A DNA stretch of 64,000 nt from Cronobacter universalis NCTC 9529 (GCF_001277175.1 NZ_CP012257.1:806001-870000); one strand, 5' to 3'; positions 1 to 10,367 are shown, counted from the stretch's first letter. Notes: generated by a model from the sequence alone, not told the origin. A program made the numbers and translations.

Positions 1-750
1 GTCATGGTGTCGACCGGTACCTCCGATGCCGATTTTGAAAAAACCAAAGAAATCCTCGCGCTTTCTTCGTCGCTGCAGTTTATCTGTATCGACGTTGCGA
101 ACGGCTACTCAGAGCATTTCGTTCAGTTCGTCGCTAAAGCGCGTGCCGCCTGGCCTGATAAAGCGATTATCGCAGGCAACGTCGTGACCGGCGAAATGTG
201 CGAAGAACTGATCCTGGCAGGCGCCGATATCGTTAAAGTCGGTATTGGCCCGGGCTCCGTCTGCACCACACGCGTAAAAACCGGTGTGGGCTATCCGCAG
301 CTTTCTGCGGTAATCGAATGTGCGGATGCCGCGCACGGTCTCGGCGGTCAGATCATCAGCGACGGCGGCTGCACCGTACCGGGCGACGTAGCGAAAGCCT
401 TCGGCGGCGGCGCGGATTTCGTTATGTTGGGCGGCATGCTGGCCGGTCATGACGAAAGCGGCGGCACCGTTGTTGAGCAGAACGGCGAAAAATTCATGCT
501 CTTTTACGGCATGAGCTCCGAATCCGCGATGAACCGTCACGTCGGCGGCGTAGCGCAATACCGCGCCGCGGAAGGCAAAACGGTGAAACTACCGTTGCGT
601 GGCCCGGTGGAAGACACGGCGCGCGACATCCTGGGCGGCCTGCGTTCTGCCTGTACTTATGTCGGCGCTTCTCGTCTGAAAGAGCTGACCAAGCGCACTA
701 CGTTTATTCGCGTGCAGGAGCAAGAAAACCGGGTATTCAACAGCCTCTGA
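1..750 (+). CDS. guaC: GMP reductase, 3' part (5' end outside window)
   Basis: GuaC reduces GMP to IMP with NADPH, returning guanine nucleotides to the purine pool in the cytosol. The frame is open from the first base, and the 249 codons match about the last 250 residues of the 347-residue E. coli enzyme, so about 100 residues are missing off the left edge. Visible landmarks are the IMPDH/GMPR barrel motif around GPGSVCTTR, which carries the catalytic cysteine, the phosphate-binding SDGGC stretch, and the [10 protein letters not shown] segment. The ATG at position 4 is an internal methionine, not the start. The gene converges on hofC across a hairpin. Identification is secure by recognition of the whole protein. 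Confidence 0.97.
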   Translation, partial: VMVSTGTSDADFEKTKEILALSSSLQFICIDVANGYSEHFVQFVAKARAAWPDKAIIAGNVVTGEMCEELILAGADIVKVGIGPGSVCTTRVKTGVGYPQLSAVIECADAAHGLGGQIISDGGCTVPGDVAKAFGGGADFVMLGGMLAGHDESGGTVVEQNGEKFMLFYGMSSESAMNRHVGGVAQYRAAEGKTVKLPLRGPVEDTARDILGGLRSACTYVGASRLKELTKRTTFIRVQEQENRVFNSL

Positions 751-765
751 ACCGGTTAGCATCAT

Positions 766-788
766 GCTGGCGCGCCCCTTGCGCCAGC
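766..788. terminator. Hairpin between convergent guaC and hofC
   Basis: An 8-bp perfect stem (GCTGGCGC / GCGCCAGC) with a 7-base loop lies between the guaC stop and the hofC stop. There is no strong T-run on either side, so it is a candidate weak or factor-assisted bidirectional terminator. Confidence 0.55.
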
Positions 789-789
789 G

Positions 790-1989
790 TTAATTCATTC
801 CACTCATCGCATCCCCAAGCCGGAATATCGGCAGATACATCGCAACCACCAGCGTACCGACGATTAGCCCAATAACCATCATCATAAGCGGCTCCAGGGT
901 AGCGGCCAGCGTCTGCGCGCGTTCAGACGTTTGCCCCAGGTGCCACCCGGCAAGTTTCTCCAGCATCAGATCCAGTGAGCCGGTCTCTTCTCCTGTACGG
1001 ACCAGCTGAATACACAGGGCGGTAAAAACAGCTTCCTGCTCCAGCGCTTTCCATAAGGGTAACCCACCAGCGATGCCTTCCTTAACGCGCCCGACCGCCT
1101 GGCGCCATAAGGGCGAGGTCAGCGTCTCCTCTACGCTCCCCAGACTTTGCAGTAACGGAATACCGGCGCGCTGCATCAGCGACAGCACAGTATAGATTTG
1201 GCTTAATAACTGGCCGCGGATCAGCGGACCAAACACGGGGAGTTTCAAAAGCCATGCCGCCTCCCGCAACTGCCACTGTGGTCTGCGACGCAGCCTGATA
1301 ATGACAAGAGGCGCAATAAACAGTACGCCGAGCCACCAGATAGCGTGCTTCATTAATCCCTCAGAGAACGCGATAACGGCACGCGTTACCAGCGGTAGCG
1401 GCGTATTGAATGAGCGGTAGATAGCCGTAAACTGCGGGAGGACAAAGCAAGTCATCCCAAGCGTCAGCAGCAGCGCGACGGTGAAAATAAAGGCCGGATA
1501 GCGCAGCGCTTTAATGACCTGCTTTCGCAGTTTTTGCTGATCCTCCTGTTGTTGCGCCAGTTGCTGGCAGCACACGTCCAGCTTCCCTGTCAGTTCGCCG
1601 GTTCGCATGAGCAGAATGTAGAGCGGCGGAAAAATCTCCGGCCACTGGCGTAACGTTTCTGAGAAGGCGACCCCACGGCCGAGCTGTTTCGCAAGCTGCA
1701 CAAGCATAGCGCGCCACTGGACGACGGGATGCTGGCTTGCCAGCATTGTCAGCCCCTGCGTCAGGCTGACGCCCGCCTGGAGCAGCGCGGCCAACTGGCG
1801 GATCGCCAGAATTTTATGCTCGCTGCTCCAGTACCGCTTGTTTACGCTGGCGCGCTTGAGCATAAGCGGTTGCACCTCGTCATCCAGTAACTGCAACGAC
1901 GCGCTTATTTTATCTGACGCCCAGACCATGCCTTCGCAGCTGGCTCCTTCTTTATTAACGCCGCGCCAGCGCCATAACATGTTATCCAT
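790..1989 (-). CDS. hofC: Type IV pilus / T2SS-type inner-membrane platform protein HofC
   Basis: HofC is the GspF/PilC-family polytopic inner-membrane platform protein of the ppdD-hofBC type IV pilus assembly set. The protein is about 399 residues (E. coli 400) with two T2SS-F domains, roughly residues 60-185 and 260-385. Each has a conserved RTGE-containing helix, and hydrophobic segments lie near 165-190, 210-235 and at the C-terminus (IGLIVGTLVVAMYLPIF). The stop of hofB (TAA at 1982-1984) falls just inside this gene, consistent with coupled translation. ATG at 1989 was chosen because it gives the E. coli-like N-terminus; ATG 1980 and GTG 1998 are alternatives, and none has a good Shine-Dalgarno sequence. 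In E. coli these genes are poorly expressed in the laboratory. Confidence 0.92.
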   Translation of the reverse strand: MDNMLWRWRGVNKEGASCEGMVWASDKISASLQLLDDEVQPLMLKRASVNKRYWSSEHKILAIRQLAALLQAGVSLTQGLTMLASQHPVVQWRAMLVQLAKQLGRGVAFSETLRQWPEIFPPLYILLMRTGELTGKLDVCCQQLAQQQEDQQKLRKQVIKALRYPAFIFTVALLLTLGMTCFVLPQFTAIYRSFNTPLPLVTRAVIAFSEGLMKHAIWWLGVLFIAPLVIIRLRRRPQWQLREAAWLLKLPVFGPLIRGQLLSQIYTVLSLMQRAGIPLLQSLGSVEETLTSPLWRQAVGRVKEGIAGGLPLWKALEQEAVFTALCIQLVRTGEETGSLDLMLEKLAGWHLGQTSERAQTLAATLEPLMMMVIGLIVGTLVVAMYLPIFRLGDAMSGMN

Positions 1990-3364
1990 GTGGCGCACCC
2001 GAGACGCGATAAAGCTCTTCGGGCGTGGTAAGCCCCGCTTCTACGGCCTGTAGCCCATGTTCAAAAAGCGTGGTCATGCCCTGAGCCCGCGCTTGTGAAG
2101 CGATCTCTTCAGGCGGCGCACCGCTGGCGATTGTCTGGCGCAGCGCCGTATTAATGTTGAGCAGTTCGAAAAGCGCGATGCGTCCGTAATAACCGCCATA
2201 GCAGCGTTCGCATCCGCAGGCTTTGTAAGCATGGATCGGGCGCGGCCAGAGTGAGGCCGGGAGCGTCACTGGCTCCTGTGAAAAAATTCGACAATAAGGA
2301 CAAAGCTTTCTGACCAGTCGCTGTGCGACAACCAGCTCCAGCGCGGACGCGAGCATCCAACGCGGTAACCCCATCTGTTCGAGTCGCACCAGGGTTTCCG
2401 TCGTGGAATTGGTGTGGAGCGTGGAGAGCACCAGGTGCCCGGTCTGCGCCGCTTTTACCGCGATTTCCGCGGTTTCGAGATCGCGAATCTCCCCAATCAT
2501 GATCACGTCCGGATCCTGTCTGAGCAGCGCCCGCAGCACGGCCTGAAAGGTCAGGCCGGCTTTCGGCAGCACCGGCGTCTGGTTAAGGCCCGTCACAGGA
2601 ATTTCTACCGGATCTTCCACGCTACAGATATTTACCTTTGGATCGTTAAGCGCGCTGAGTGCGGTATACAGCGTGACGGTTTTACCGCTCCCGGTAGGCC
2701 CGGTGACCAGAATCAGCCCCTGCGGGCGCTGCAACGTCTGACAGAAAAGCGTTTGTTGCGCCTGCGACAGGCCCAGCGCCTGCACGTCAAGCGGCTGCTC
2801 CGTTTGCTGTAACAGACGCAACACCACTTTTTCACCGCAGCGGCAAAGCAGGGTGGAGATGCGAAAAGAGACCGTTCGACCCGCAAGCTCAATGCTGAAC
2901 TGTCCGTCTTGCGGGAGCCTGCGCTCCGCGATATCAAGATTGCCCAGCACTTTAAGACGTGCTGTCAGCGCGCTGGCAAGGGTGGCAGGCAGCGGGGGCA
3001 GTGCGTGTAAAACGCCATCGATGCGAAACCTTATCTGGTAATACGCTTCCGCAGGTTCAAAATGGATATCGGATGCGCGCCGCTGTAGCGCCTGTTGCAA
3101 TGTCTTGTCAATCAGCTCAACCACAGAGGCGCTCTCATCCTGAGCCGCAGGGCGCAGTGTGTCGGCCGCAAGCTGCCGCTCTTTTTCCAGTCTTTCGGCG
3201 CTCCAGCATTCAATATCAATGTGCCGGTGCGTGGAGAACCGTAGCGCATCCATCAGCTCATTGCTGGGCTCGCCCGCCACGGCAATATGCACCGTGGCGT
3301 CGTCGATATTCAGGACCAGCGCGTTATAGCGTTGGCATAACGTATGTAAATAATCGAGTGGCAT
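1982..3364 (-). CDS. hofB: Type IV pilus assembly ATPase HofB (GspE/PilB family)
   Basis: HofB is the cytoplasmic hexameric ATPase predicted to power pilin assembly with HofC. The 460 residues (E. coli 461) show the GspE/PilB layout: a short N-terminal domain, then the secretion ATPase core with the DIHFEPA motif near residue 95, Walker A GPTGSGKT near 220, the Asp box, a Walker B-like VIMIGEIRD near 285 and the His box. A zinc-binding tetracysteine (CPYC...CGCERC) follows near 355-385. ATG 3364 has a GGAG 8 bases upstream. The gene lies 14 bases downstream of ppdD and overlaps hofC by 8 bases with the start chosen there, forming a compact ppdD-hofB-hofC operon. Confidence 0.94.
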   Translation of the reverse strand: MPLDYLHTLCQRYNALVLNIDDATVHIAVAGEPSNELMDALRFSTHRHIDIECWSAERLEKERQLAADTLRPAAQDESASVVELIDKTLQQALQRRASDIHFEPAEAYYQIRFRIDGVLHALPPLPATLASALTARLKVLGNLDIAERRLPQDGQFSIELAGRTVSFRISTLLCRCGEKVVLRLLQQTEQPLDVQALGLSQAQQTLFCQTLQRPQGLILVTGPTGSGKTVTLYTALSALNDPKVNICSVEDPVEIPVTGLNQTPVLPKAGLTFQAVLRALLRQDPDVIMIGEIRDLETAEIAVKAAQTGHLVLSTLHTNSTTETLVRLEQMGLPRWMLASALELVVAQRLVRKLCPYCRIFSQEPVTLPASLWPRPIHAYKACGCERCYGGYYGRIALFELLNINTALRQTIASGAPPEEIASQARAQGMTTLFEHGLQAVEAGLTTPEELYRVSGAPHG

Positions 3365-3378
3365 CGCAGCATCTCCGC

Positions 3379-3813
3379 TTAAGGCAATGAACTGCGGAAG
3401 ACATCTTCGCAGGCCTGCTGCAAAGCGGTATCGCTGGTGGCGCAGGTTCGCTTCCAGCCCTCCATGCCGTTAGCGCTGTTCCACTGGGGCGTCAACGTGA
3501 CCGACAGGCCGTTGAGGCTGTCCTGACCGCTGACGCTTATTACGCCTTGCGCAACGGTCATTTCGCTCACATAACGGGTCGTTTTAGGCGCCGGAATGCC
3601 ATTCGTGCCTGCATCGCAGCTGCTAAGCCCACCGCGATCGATAACGCAAAGCTCAATGGCGGTGCGATAAGGAATTACCGTTTGCAGCATGTCCGTCAGC
3701 GCCGCTTTGCGCAGATAGTTCTGGTATGCCGGTACGCCAATGGCGCTAAGAATGGCGATGATGCCTATCACCACCATCAGTTCAATCAGCGTGAAGCCGC
3801 TTTGTTTGTTCAT
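3379..3813 (-). CDS. ppdD: Major type IV prepilin PpdD
   Basis: PpdD is the major pilin subunit of the enterobacterial type IV pilus. The 144-residue protein starts with a class-III prepilin leader: MNKQSG is followed by F+1 and the invariant E+5 in FTLIELMVVIGIIAIL, so prepilin peptidase should cut after Gly6 and methylate Phe. The globular domain carries four cysteines (ELCV, SSCD, RTCA, QACE), consistent with the disulfide-stabilised C-terminal half known in PpdD. ATG 3813 was preferred over the longer reading frame because AAGGAGGAAAC sits immediately upstream and the leader is of standard length. It is the first gene of the operon. Confidence 0.94.
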   Translation of the reverse strand: MNKQSGFTLIELMVVIGIIAILSAIGVPAYQNYLRKAALTDMLQTVIPYRTAIELCVIDRGGLSSCDAGTNGIPAPKTTRYVSEMTVAQGVISVSGQDSLNGLSVTLTPQWNSANGMEGWKRTCATSDTALQQACEDVFRSSLP

Positions 3814-4031
3814 GTTTCCTCCTTGGTTGGGTGACGTCACTCTGTCAGGCCCCAAAAAGAGTCTCCAGCCGAACAAACCCATTCAGGAATCTGTCTTCAG
3901 AAGAAATTCACGCCGTTGCACGACAACGCAACGCGGTTGCGTAACGTCTCGCAAATCCGTTAATAAACAAGGAAGTATTCTAAAAAAAGCAGGACAACAA
4001 CGAGAGGAAACGTGAAGATAACGGCAGGGAG

Positions 4032-4053
4032 AGGGCAGGAGAGAACCTGCCCT
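4032..4053 (-). terminator. Hairpin downstream of nadC
   Basis: An 8-bp perfect stem AGGGCAGG / CCTGCCCT with a 6-base loop lies 9 bases beyond the nadC stop on the minus strand. There is no long U-tract. It probably separates nadC from ppdD, which lies 248 bases further on the same strand. Confidence 0.55.
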
Positions 4054-4061
4054 GTAGTGAG

Positions 4062-4973
<912 letters not shown>

Positions 4974-5039
4974 CTAATCAAAAGAATGAAACATGCTACT
5001 CTGAAGCGAGTTTGAGTACCACAGAAAGGAGAATTGCAC

Positions 5040-5603
5040 ATGCAGGTGAAAGATGGCTGGCTGGTGGATGCCCGGCACGCGCCCTCGCCGCATCACGACT
5101 GCCGGCCAGAGGATGAAGCGCCTTCGTTGCTGGTGGTGCATAACATCAGCCTGCCGCCGGGTGAGTTTGGTGGTCCGTGGATCGACGCGCTGTTCGCCGG
5201 TACGCTTGATCCGCAGGCGCATCCTTATTTTGCGGGCATCGCCCATCTGCGTGTTTCTGCTCACTGTCTGATCCGTCGCGACGGTGAAATTGTGCAGTAT
5301 GTGCCTTTTGATAAACGCGCCTGGCACGCTGGCGTATCCTGCTATCAGGGACGCGAGCGCTGCAACGACTTTTCCATCGGAATTGAGCTTGAAGGGACGG
5401 ACACGCTGCCGTACACCGGCGCGCAATACCGGCAGTTGGCCGCTGTGACGCGCACGCTGTTAAGCCTTTATCCGGCGATGAAACATCATATGACCGGACA
5501 CAGCGATATCGCGCCTGAACGTAAAACCGATCCCGGTCCGGCTTTTGACTGGCCGCGCTTTCGCGCGCTGGTCGCCGACCCGTCTGATAAGGAGATGAGA
5601 TGA
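5040..5603 (+). CDS. ampD: 1,6-anhydro-N-acetylmuramyl-L-alanine amidase AmpD
   Basis: AmpD is a cytoplasmic zinc amidase that removes the stem peptide from anhydromuropeptides during cell-wall recycling. Its activity keeps AmpR-controlled ampC beta-lactamase off, where ampC-ampR exist. The 187-residue protein has the Amidase_2 fold with zinc ligands His34 (in [15 protein letters not shown]), His154 and Asp164 (in [17 protein letters not shown]), numbered as in E. coli. ATG 5040 was chosen because AAGGAGA lies 7-8 bases upstream; a TTG two codons earlier would lie inside that spacing. It overlaps ampE by 4 bases (ATGA). Confidence 0.96.
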   Translation: MQVKDGWLVDARHAPSPHHDCRPEDEAPSLLVVHNISLPPGEFGGPWIDALFAGTLDPQAHPYFAGIAHLRVSAHCLIRRDGEIVQYVPFDKRAWHAGVSCYQGRERCNDFSIGIELEGTDTLPYTGAQYRQLAAVTRTLLSLYPAMKHHMTGHSDIAPERKTDPGPAFDWPRFRALVADPSDKEMR

Positions 5604-6454
5604 CGCTTTTCACCCTGCTGCTGGTGCTTATCGCCGAACGACTTTTCAAACTGGGCGAACACTGGCAACTGGATCATCGCCTTGAGCCGCTCTTTCGCCG
5701 CATACGCCACTTTTCGCTGTTCTTTACGCTTGGCATGGCGGTACTGGCGATGCTGATTGTTTTCCTGTGCCTGAACGCGCTGGAAGGCTGGTTCTTTAAT
5801 GTGCCGCTGCTGATTTTCTGGATCTTAATCGGCGTGCTGTGTATCGGCGCGGGCGGCGTGCGCAGGCACTACCACGCTTATCTTAAAGCGGCGAGCCAGC
5901 ATGACAGCCACGCGCGCGAAAACATGGCTTATGAACTGACGCTTATCCACGGCGTGCCGCCGGGTTGCGACGAGCGGGAATACCTGCGCGAGCTGCAAAA
6001 TGGCCTGTTGTGGATTAACTACCGTTTTTATCTGGCGCCGATGTTCTGGTTTGTGGTGGGCGGTATGTGGGGCCCGGTTACGCTGACGGGCTATGCCTTC
6101 TTACGCGCCTGGCAGAGCTGGGTGGCCCGTCATCACACCCCGCACCAGCGATTGCTGTCGGGCATTGACTCGATATTGCATGTGCTGGACTGGGTGCCGG
6201 TGCGTCTGGCGGGCGTGGTGTATGCGCTCGTCGGACATGGGGAAAAAGCGCTGCCCGCGTGGTTTGCCTCACTGCTCGATCGCTATACCTCGCAGTATCA
6301 GGTGCTGACGGGGCTGGCGCAGTTTGCGCTGGCGCGCGAGCCGCACGTAGATAAGGTAGCAACGCCGAAGGCGGCGGTGTCGATGGCGAAGAAAGCGACG
6401 CTGGTGATTGTGGTGGTAGTGGCGTTGTTAACGATTTACGGCACGCTCATGTGA
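5600..6454 (+). CDS. ampE: Inner-membrane regulator of beta-lactamase induction AmpE
   Basis: AmpE is a CobD/CbiB-like inner-membrane protein made with AmpD. It was proposed as a sensor in beta-lactamase induction, but its reaction is unknown. The protein has 284 residues, as in E. coli. Hydrophobic segments lie near residues 1-10, 38-60, 65-85, 140-165 and at the C-terminus ([17 protein letters not shown]), and conserved loops include [18 protein letters not shown]. Its start overlaps the ampD stop (ATGA), so translation is coupled. In K-12 the next gene is aroP; here a two-gene insertion follows. Confidence 0.94.
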   Translation: MTLFTLLLVLIAERLFKLGEHWQLDHRLEPLFRRIRHFSLFFTLGMAVLAMLIVFLCLNALEGWFFNVPLLIFWILIGVLCIGAGGVRRHYHAYLKAASQHDSHARENMAYELTLIHGVPPGCDEREYLRELQNGLLWINYRFYLAPMFWFVVGGMWGPVTLTGYAFLRAWQSWVARHHTPHQRLLSGIDSILHVLDWVPVRLAGVVYALVGHGEKALPAWFASLLDRYTSQYQVLTGLAQFALAREPHVDKVATPKAAVSMAKKATLVIVVVVALLTIYGTLM

Positions 6455-6473
6455 GCGCGCCGCTGAACGTCTG

Positions 6474-7427
6474 TCAGGGGTGATCGGCGGGCGGAACGCC
6501 AAACTGCGGCATGCCGTCGTCATCCCAGGTAACCAGCTTCACGCGGGTATGGCGGTTCGGGTCCCAGAGCGGATCGCCTTCGATTTCCGTGTAATTACGC
6601 GCATGGTACACCAGCACATCCTGCCCATCCGGCGTCGTGGTGAAGCTGTTGTGGCCCGGGCCGTACTGCCGGTTTTCATAGCTGGTGGTGAAAACCGGCT
6701 GCGGGGATTTATGCCAGTTACGCGGGTCGCGCAAATCCGCCGCCTGATCTATCCAGAGCAGCCCCATGCAGTAGTTTTCGTCGGTCGCGCTCGCGGAGTA
6801 AGTCACGAACAGGCGTTCGCCATGTTTCACCACCGCCGGGCCTTCATTGACTAAAAAGCCGCGGCACTCCCACTCCAGCTCAGGCTTGCTCAGCATCACC
6901 GGCTCGCCTTTCAGCGTCCACGGGTTTTCCATTTCGCACAGGTATAGATTGGAGTTACCCGGAATAGTCGGCGCTTTTTGCGCCCACAGATACCAGAGCT
7001 TGCCCTGATGTTCGAAGGTGGTGGCGTCCAGCGAGAACGTGTCGTAAGGCGTCTGGATCTGGCCTTTATCTTTCCAGGTGCCGGTCAGCGGGTCGCTGTC
7101 TGCACACTCCAGCACGTACATCCGATGCTGAAACATGTTGTCTTTCAGTTCGCGTGTCGGGGCCGCGGCGAAGTAGATATACCACTTGCCGTTGATGTGG
7201 TGCAGCTCTGGCGCCCAGATAAGCTCGCTCATCGGCCCGGACTCCGGCTTACGCCAGACCACCACAGGTTGCGCCTGGCGCAGCGATTCCATCGAGGGCG
7301 CGCGGCGAATTTCCAGACGGTCATACTCCGGCACGGAGGCGATAAAGTAGTACTGGCCCTGATGGCGCAGGATAAACGGGTCGGCGCGCTGCTCAATCAG
7401 CGGGTTCGGCCAGGGAGAAGTATTCAT
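6474..7427 (-). CDS. GH43-family exo-1,5-alpha-L-arabinofuranosidase
   Basis: This is a predicted intracellular glycoside hydrolase of family 43 that releases arabinose from short arabino-oligosaccharides. The 317 residues form a single five-bladed beta-propeller. The catalytic base is in ADPFI (near residue 17), the pKa modulator Asp in FSLDATTF and the general-acid Glu in VNEGPAVV. Runs such as ASVPEYDRL, IWAPELH, KWYIYFAA and QYGPGHNSF resemble the GH43_26 exo-arabinofuranosidases known from Streptomyces (recalled, not searched). There is no signal peptide, so the substrate must be imported, fitting the transporter 9 bases upstream. ATG 7427 lies 5 bases from GGAG; ATG 7430 is the alternative. 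A beta-xylosidase role cannot be excluded. The gene is not part of this locus in K-12. Confidence 0.85.
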   Translation of the reverse strand: MNTSPWPNPLIEQRADPFILRHQGQYYFIASVPEYDRLEIRRAPSMESLRQAQPVVVWRKPESGPMSELIWAPELHHINGKWYIYFAAAPTRELKDNMFQHRMYVLECADSDPLTGTWKDKGQIQTPYDTFSLDATTFEHQGKLWYLWAQKAPTIPGNSNLYLCEMENPWTLKGEPVMLSKPELEWECRGFLVNEGPAVVKHGERLFVTYSASATDENYCMGLLWIDQAADLRDPRNWHKSPQPVFTTSYENRQYGPGHNSFTTTPDGQDVLVYHARNYTEIEGDPLWDPNRHTRVKLVTWDDDGMPQFGVPPADHP

Positions 7428-7436
7428 CATCGCTCC

Positions 7437-8837
7437 TTACGATTTTGCTTCCACAGGTTTGGTCTGCGGGTATTCAGACAGCTCGCGGTAGTTTTCGCGG
7501 CGTTTTTCGAGGTCGCTCTGAATACGCGCCATCAGTTCACGGTCCACTTTCAGCAGGCGCACAACGCCCGCGGTAATCAGATACCCGACGCCCGGGATCA
7601 CGGTAAACAGCATGACGATGCCGTTCAGCGCCGTGTCGCTCTGCGCTTTGGCGCCTGCGTCGTAGCCATACCAGGAGAGGAGAAAGCCCACCAGCGCACC
7701 GGCGATAGCCAGCCCCAGCTTCAGGAAAAAGAGGTTGCCGGAGAAGCTAATACCGGTGATGCGCTTGCCGGTTTTCCATTCGCCGTAATCATCCACGTCC
7801 GCCATTAGCGACCAGTGCAGCGGCGACGGGATCTGATGCAGCACGTTCAGCAGGAAATACATCACCACAATCAGCACCGTGGCGTGCGGGTTAAGGAAGT
7901 AGAAACCGCTGGAGAAAATCGCCAGCGCAATGTTGGTCCAGAAGAAGACTTTCAGCTTGCACCAGCGGTCCGTGAGGACTTTAGCAAGCGTGCTGCCAAT
8001 CATCATGCCGATCACGCCGAGGCTGATAAACATCGTGGCGAAGCTGGTGCTCTGCTGCATGACCCAGGTAACGTAATACATGGTCGCCGCCATGCGGATG
8101 AAGCCTGGGCAGACGTTGCAGATGGTCAGCAGCAGAATGCGCACCCACTGGTCGTTTTTCCAGACATCTTTCAGATCGGCTTTTAAGTCGTCGTTGGTCG
8201 GCACCGCCGGGCGGATGCGCTCGCGCACCGTAGCGAAACTGAACAGGAACATGCACATGCCAATCAGCGCCAGAATGGTCATGGCGATTTGATAGCCTTT
8301 GGCTTTGTCCCCGCCGCCGAAGTAATCCACCATCGGCAGCAGCGTCAGGGAGAGCAGCAGCGTGGCGATCCCCACCATCACAAAACGATAAGACTGGCAG
8401 GCGACGCGCTCTTTCGGGTCATTGGTTATCACGCTGCCCAGCGAACAGTAGGGAATATTGATGGCGGTGTAGGTAATGGAAAGCAGGAAGTAGGTCACAA
8501 AGGCATAGACAACTTTGCTGCTGTAGCTCCAGTCCGGCGTGGTAAACATCAGCACGCTAAATAAGGCATACGGGAACGCTATCCACAGCAGCCATGGACG
8601 AAAACGCCCGAAGCGGCTGCGGGTGCGGTCGGCGATGGCGCCCATAATCGGGTCGGTCACCGCGTCGATAACGCGTATGGAAAGCAGTAATACGCCGACC
8701 AGCGCCGGGGCGAGACCAAAAATATCGGTATAGAAGTAATTAACAAACAACATGATGGCGCCAAAGATAATATTGCATCCGGCGTCACCCATTCCGTAGC
8801 CGATTTTTTCTTTGACAGAGAGTCTGCTGTTTTCCAT
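7437..8837 (-). CDS. GPH-family (MFS-type) glycoside:cation symporter
   Basis: This is a predicted inner-membrane symporter for oligosaccharides or glycosides, 466 residues, of the glycoside-pentoside-hexuronide family (MelB, XynT, YicJ and YagG relatives). The N-terminus VKEKIGYGMGDAGCNIIFGAIMLFVNYFYTDIFGL and the loop DPIMGAIADRTRSRFGRFRPWLL are family hallmarks, and about 12 hydrophobic segments are visible. ATG 8837 was chosen because GGAG lies 8 bases upstream and the protein then begins like its relatives. It is followed at once by the GH43 gene, whose Shine-Dalgarno sequence overlaps this stop codon (TAAGGAG). Together they form a two-gene operon for taking up and hydrolysing arabino- or xylo-oligosaccharides. 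Substrate assignment is inference from the partner enzyme. Confidence 0.85.
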   Translation of the reverse strand: MENSRLSVKEKIGYGMGDAGCNIIFGAIMLFVNYFYTDIFGLAPALVGVLLLSIRVIDAVTDPIMGAIADRTRSRFGRFRPWLLWIAFPYALFSVLMFTTPDWSYSSKVVYAFVTYFLLSITYTAINIPYCSLGSVITNDPKERVACQSYRFVMVGIATLLLSLTLLPMVDYFGGGDKAKGYQIAMTILALIGMCMFLFSFATVRERIRPAVPTNDDLKADLKDVWKNDQWVRILLLTICNVCPGFIRMAATMYYVTWVMQQSTSFATMFISLGVIGMMIGSTLAKVLTDRWCKLKVFFWTNIALAIFSSGFYFLNPHATVLIVVMYFLLNVLHQIPSPLHWSLMADVDDYGEWKTGKRITGISFSGNLFFLKLGLAIAGALVGFLLSWYGYDAGAKAQSDTALNGIVMLFTVIPGVGYLITAGVVRLLKVDRELMARIQSDLEKRRENYRELSEYPQTKPVEAKS

Positions 8838-8960
8838 CGACACATCTCCGTTGAATGATATGGACGGAAGTATCATTCGACCTAAGCAAAACTGCGCAGC
8901 AGTAATAAGTCGCAGAGATGGATAATCGTGTTGTGCGAAAGAATTTGTGAGGAAGGTAAC

Positions 8961-8986
8961 AACCCTCACCCGGTCGGGTGAGGGTT
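8961..8986 (-). terminator. Terminator downstream of aroP
   Basis: A long GC-rich hairpin (AACCCTCACCC / GGGTGAGGGTT around a 4-base loop) lies 8 bases past the aroP stop. On the minus strand it is followed by the modest T-rich TTGTT. It separates aroP from the downstream transporter gene. Confidence 0.7.
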
Positions 8987-8993
8987 TGATGGC

Positions 8994-10367
8994 TTAGCGG
9001 GCGAGCGCCGCTTTCGCTTTTTTCTCTTTAATGAAGTAACCGATAGCCAGGATAAGCAGCCATACCGGGATCAGCCATACGGAGATCGCCATACCCGGCG
9101 TCATCAGCATAATGACCAGCACCGCAGCCATAAAGAGCAGGCACAGCCAGTTGCCGAGCGGGTAGAACAGCGCCGGGAAGCGCGGCGTCACGCCCTGCTG
9201 CTGTTTGGCGCGGCGAAAACGCATATGGGCAAGGCTAATCATCGCCCAGTTAATTACCAGCGCGGAGACCACCAGCGCCATCAGCAGGCCAAAGGCTTCC
9301 TGCGGGGCCAGGTAGTTAATCAGCACACACAGCGCGGTAAAGGCGGCGGAGACCAGAATGGTATTGACTGGCACGCCGCGCTTGTCGACTTTTTGCAGCG
9401 CTTTCGGGGCGTTGCCTTGTCTGGCGAGGCCGAACAGCATACGGCTGTTGCAGTAAACGCAGCTGTTGTAGACGGAAAGCGCGGCAGTCAGCACCACGAT
9501 GTTCAGGGCGTTGGCCACCAGCGAGTCGCCCAGCTCATGGAAAATCAGGACAAACGGGCTGGTATCGGCCGTGATACGCGTCCACGGCAGCAGAGAGAGC
9601 AGCACCGCCAGCGAGCCCACATAGAAGATCAGAATGCGATAGATAACCTGGTTGGTGGCTTTCGGAATGCTTTTTTCCGGCTCGTCGGCTTCCGCCGCCG
9701 TAATGCCGACCAGCTCCAGGCCGCCGAACGAGAACATGATAATCGCCATCATCATGACCAGCCCCGAGACGCCATGCGGCAGGAAGCCGCCATGTTCCCA
9801 CAGGTTACGCACCGTGGCCTGCGGGCCTGCGGTGTCGCTAAAGAGCAGCCAGGCGCCGAACAGGATCATCGCGACCACCGCGATAACTTTAATAATGGCG
9901 AACCAGAATTCCATCTCGCCGAACACTTTTACGTTGGTCAGGTTGATGGCGTTGATAACCACAAAGAAGACGGCGGCAGAGGCCCAGGTCGGGATTTCCG
10001 GCCACCAGAACTGGATGTATTTACCGACCGCGGTCAGCTCCGCCATCGCCACCAGGACATACAGCACCCAGTAGTTCCAGCCGGACGCGAAGCCCGCGAA
10101 GCCGCCCCAGTATTTGTAGGCAAAATGGCTAAATGAGCCTGCGACCGGTTCTTCCACGACCATTTCGCCAAGCTGGCGCATGATCAGAAAGGCAATAAAC
10201 CCCGCGATGGCGTACCCGAGAATAATCCCTGGCCCTGCCGACTGGATCACGGAGGCGCTGCCCAGAAACAGGCCCGTACCGATAGCACCACCCAGCGCGA
10301 TAAGCTGAATATGGCGGTTTTTGAGGCCGCGCTTCAGCGTGTCGCCGTGCTGTTGACCTTCCATCAT
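8994..10367 (-). CDS. aroP: Aromatic amino acid permease AroP
   Basis: AroP is the general proton-driven permease for phenylalanine, tyrosine and tryptophan, with 12 membrane segments, in the amino acid-polyamine-organocation superfamily. The 457 residues are nearly identical along their length to E. coli AroP, including MMEGQQHG, the AIGTGLFLGSA motif in TM1 and the FSFGGLELVGITAAEADEP segment in TM6. The start has GAGG four bases upstream of the first ATG; the second ATG is also possible. It is divergent from pdhR across a 539-base region that carries TyrR-like boxes near aroP. This gene marks the return to the K-12 order after the insertion. Confidence 0.97.
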   Translation of the reverse strand: MMEGQQHGDTLKRGLKNRHIQLIALGGAIGTGLFLGSASVIQSAGPGIILGYAIAGFIAFLIMRQLGEMVVEEPVAGSFSHFAYKYWGGFAGFASGWNYWVLYVLVAMAELTAVGKYIQFWWPEIPTWASAAVFFVVINAINLTNVKVFGEMEFWFAIIKVIAVVAMILFGAWLLFSDTAGPQATVRNLWEHGGFLPHGVSGLVMMMAIIMFSFGGLELVGITAAEADEPEKSIPKATNQVIYRILIFYVGSLAVLLSLLPWTRITADTSPFVLIFHELGDSLVANALNIVVLTAALSVYNSCVYCNSRMLFGLARQGNAPKALQKVDKRGVPVNTILVSAAFTALCVLINYLAPQEAFGLLMALVVSALVINWAMISLAHMRFRRAKQQQGVTPRFPALFYPLGNWLCLLFMAAVLVIMLMTPGMAISVWLIPVWLLILAIGYFIKEKKAKAALAR

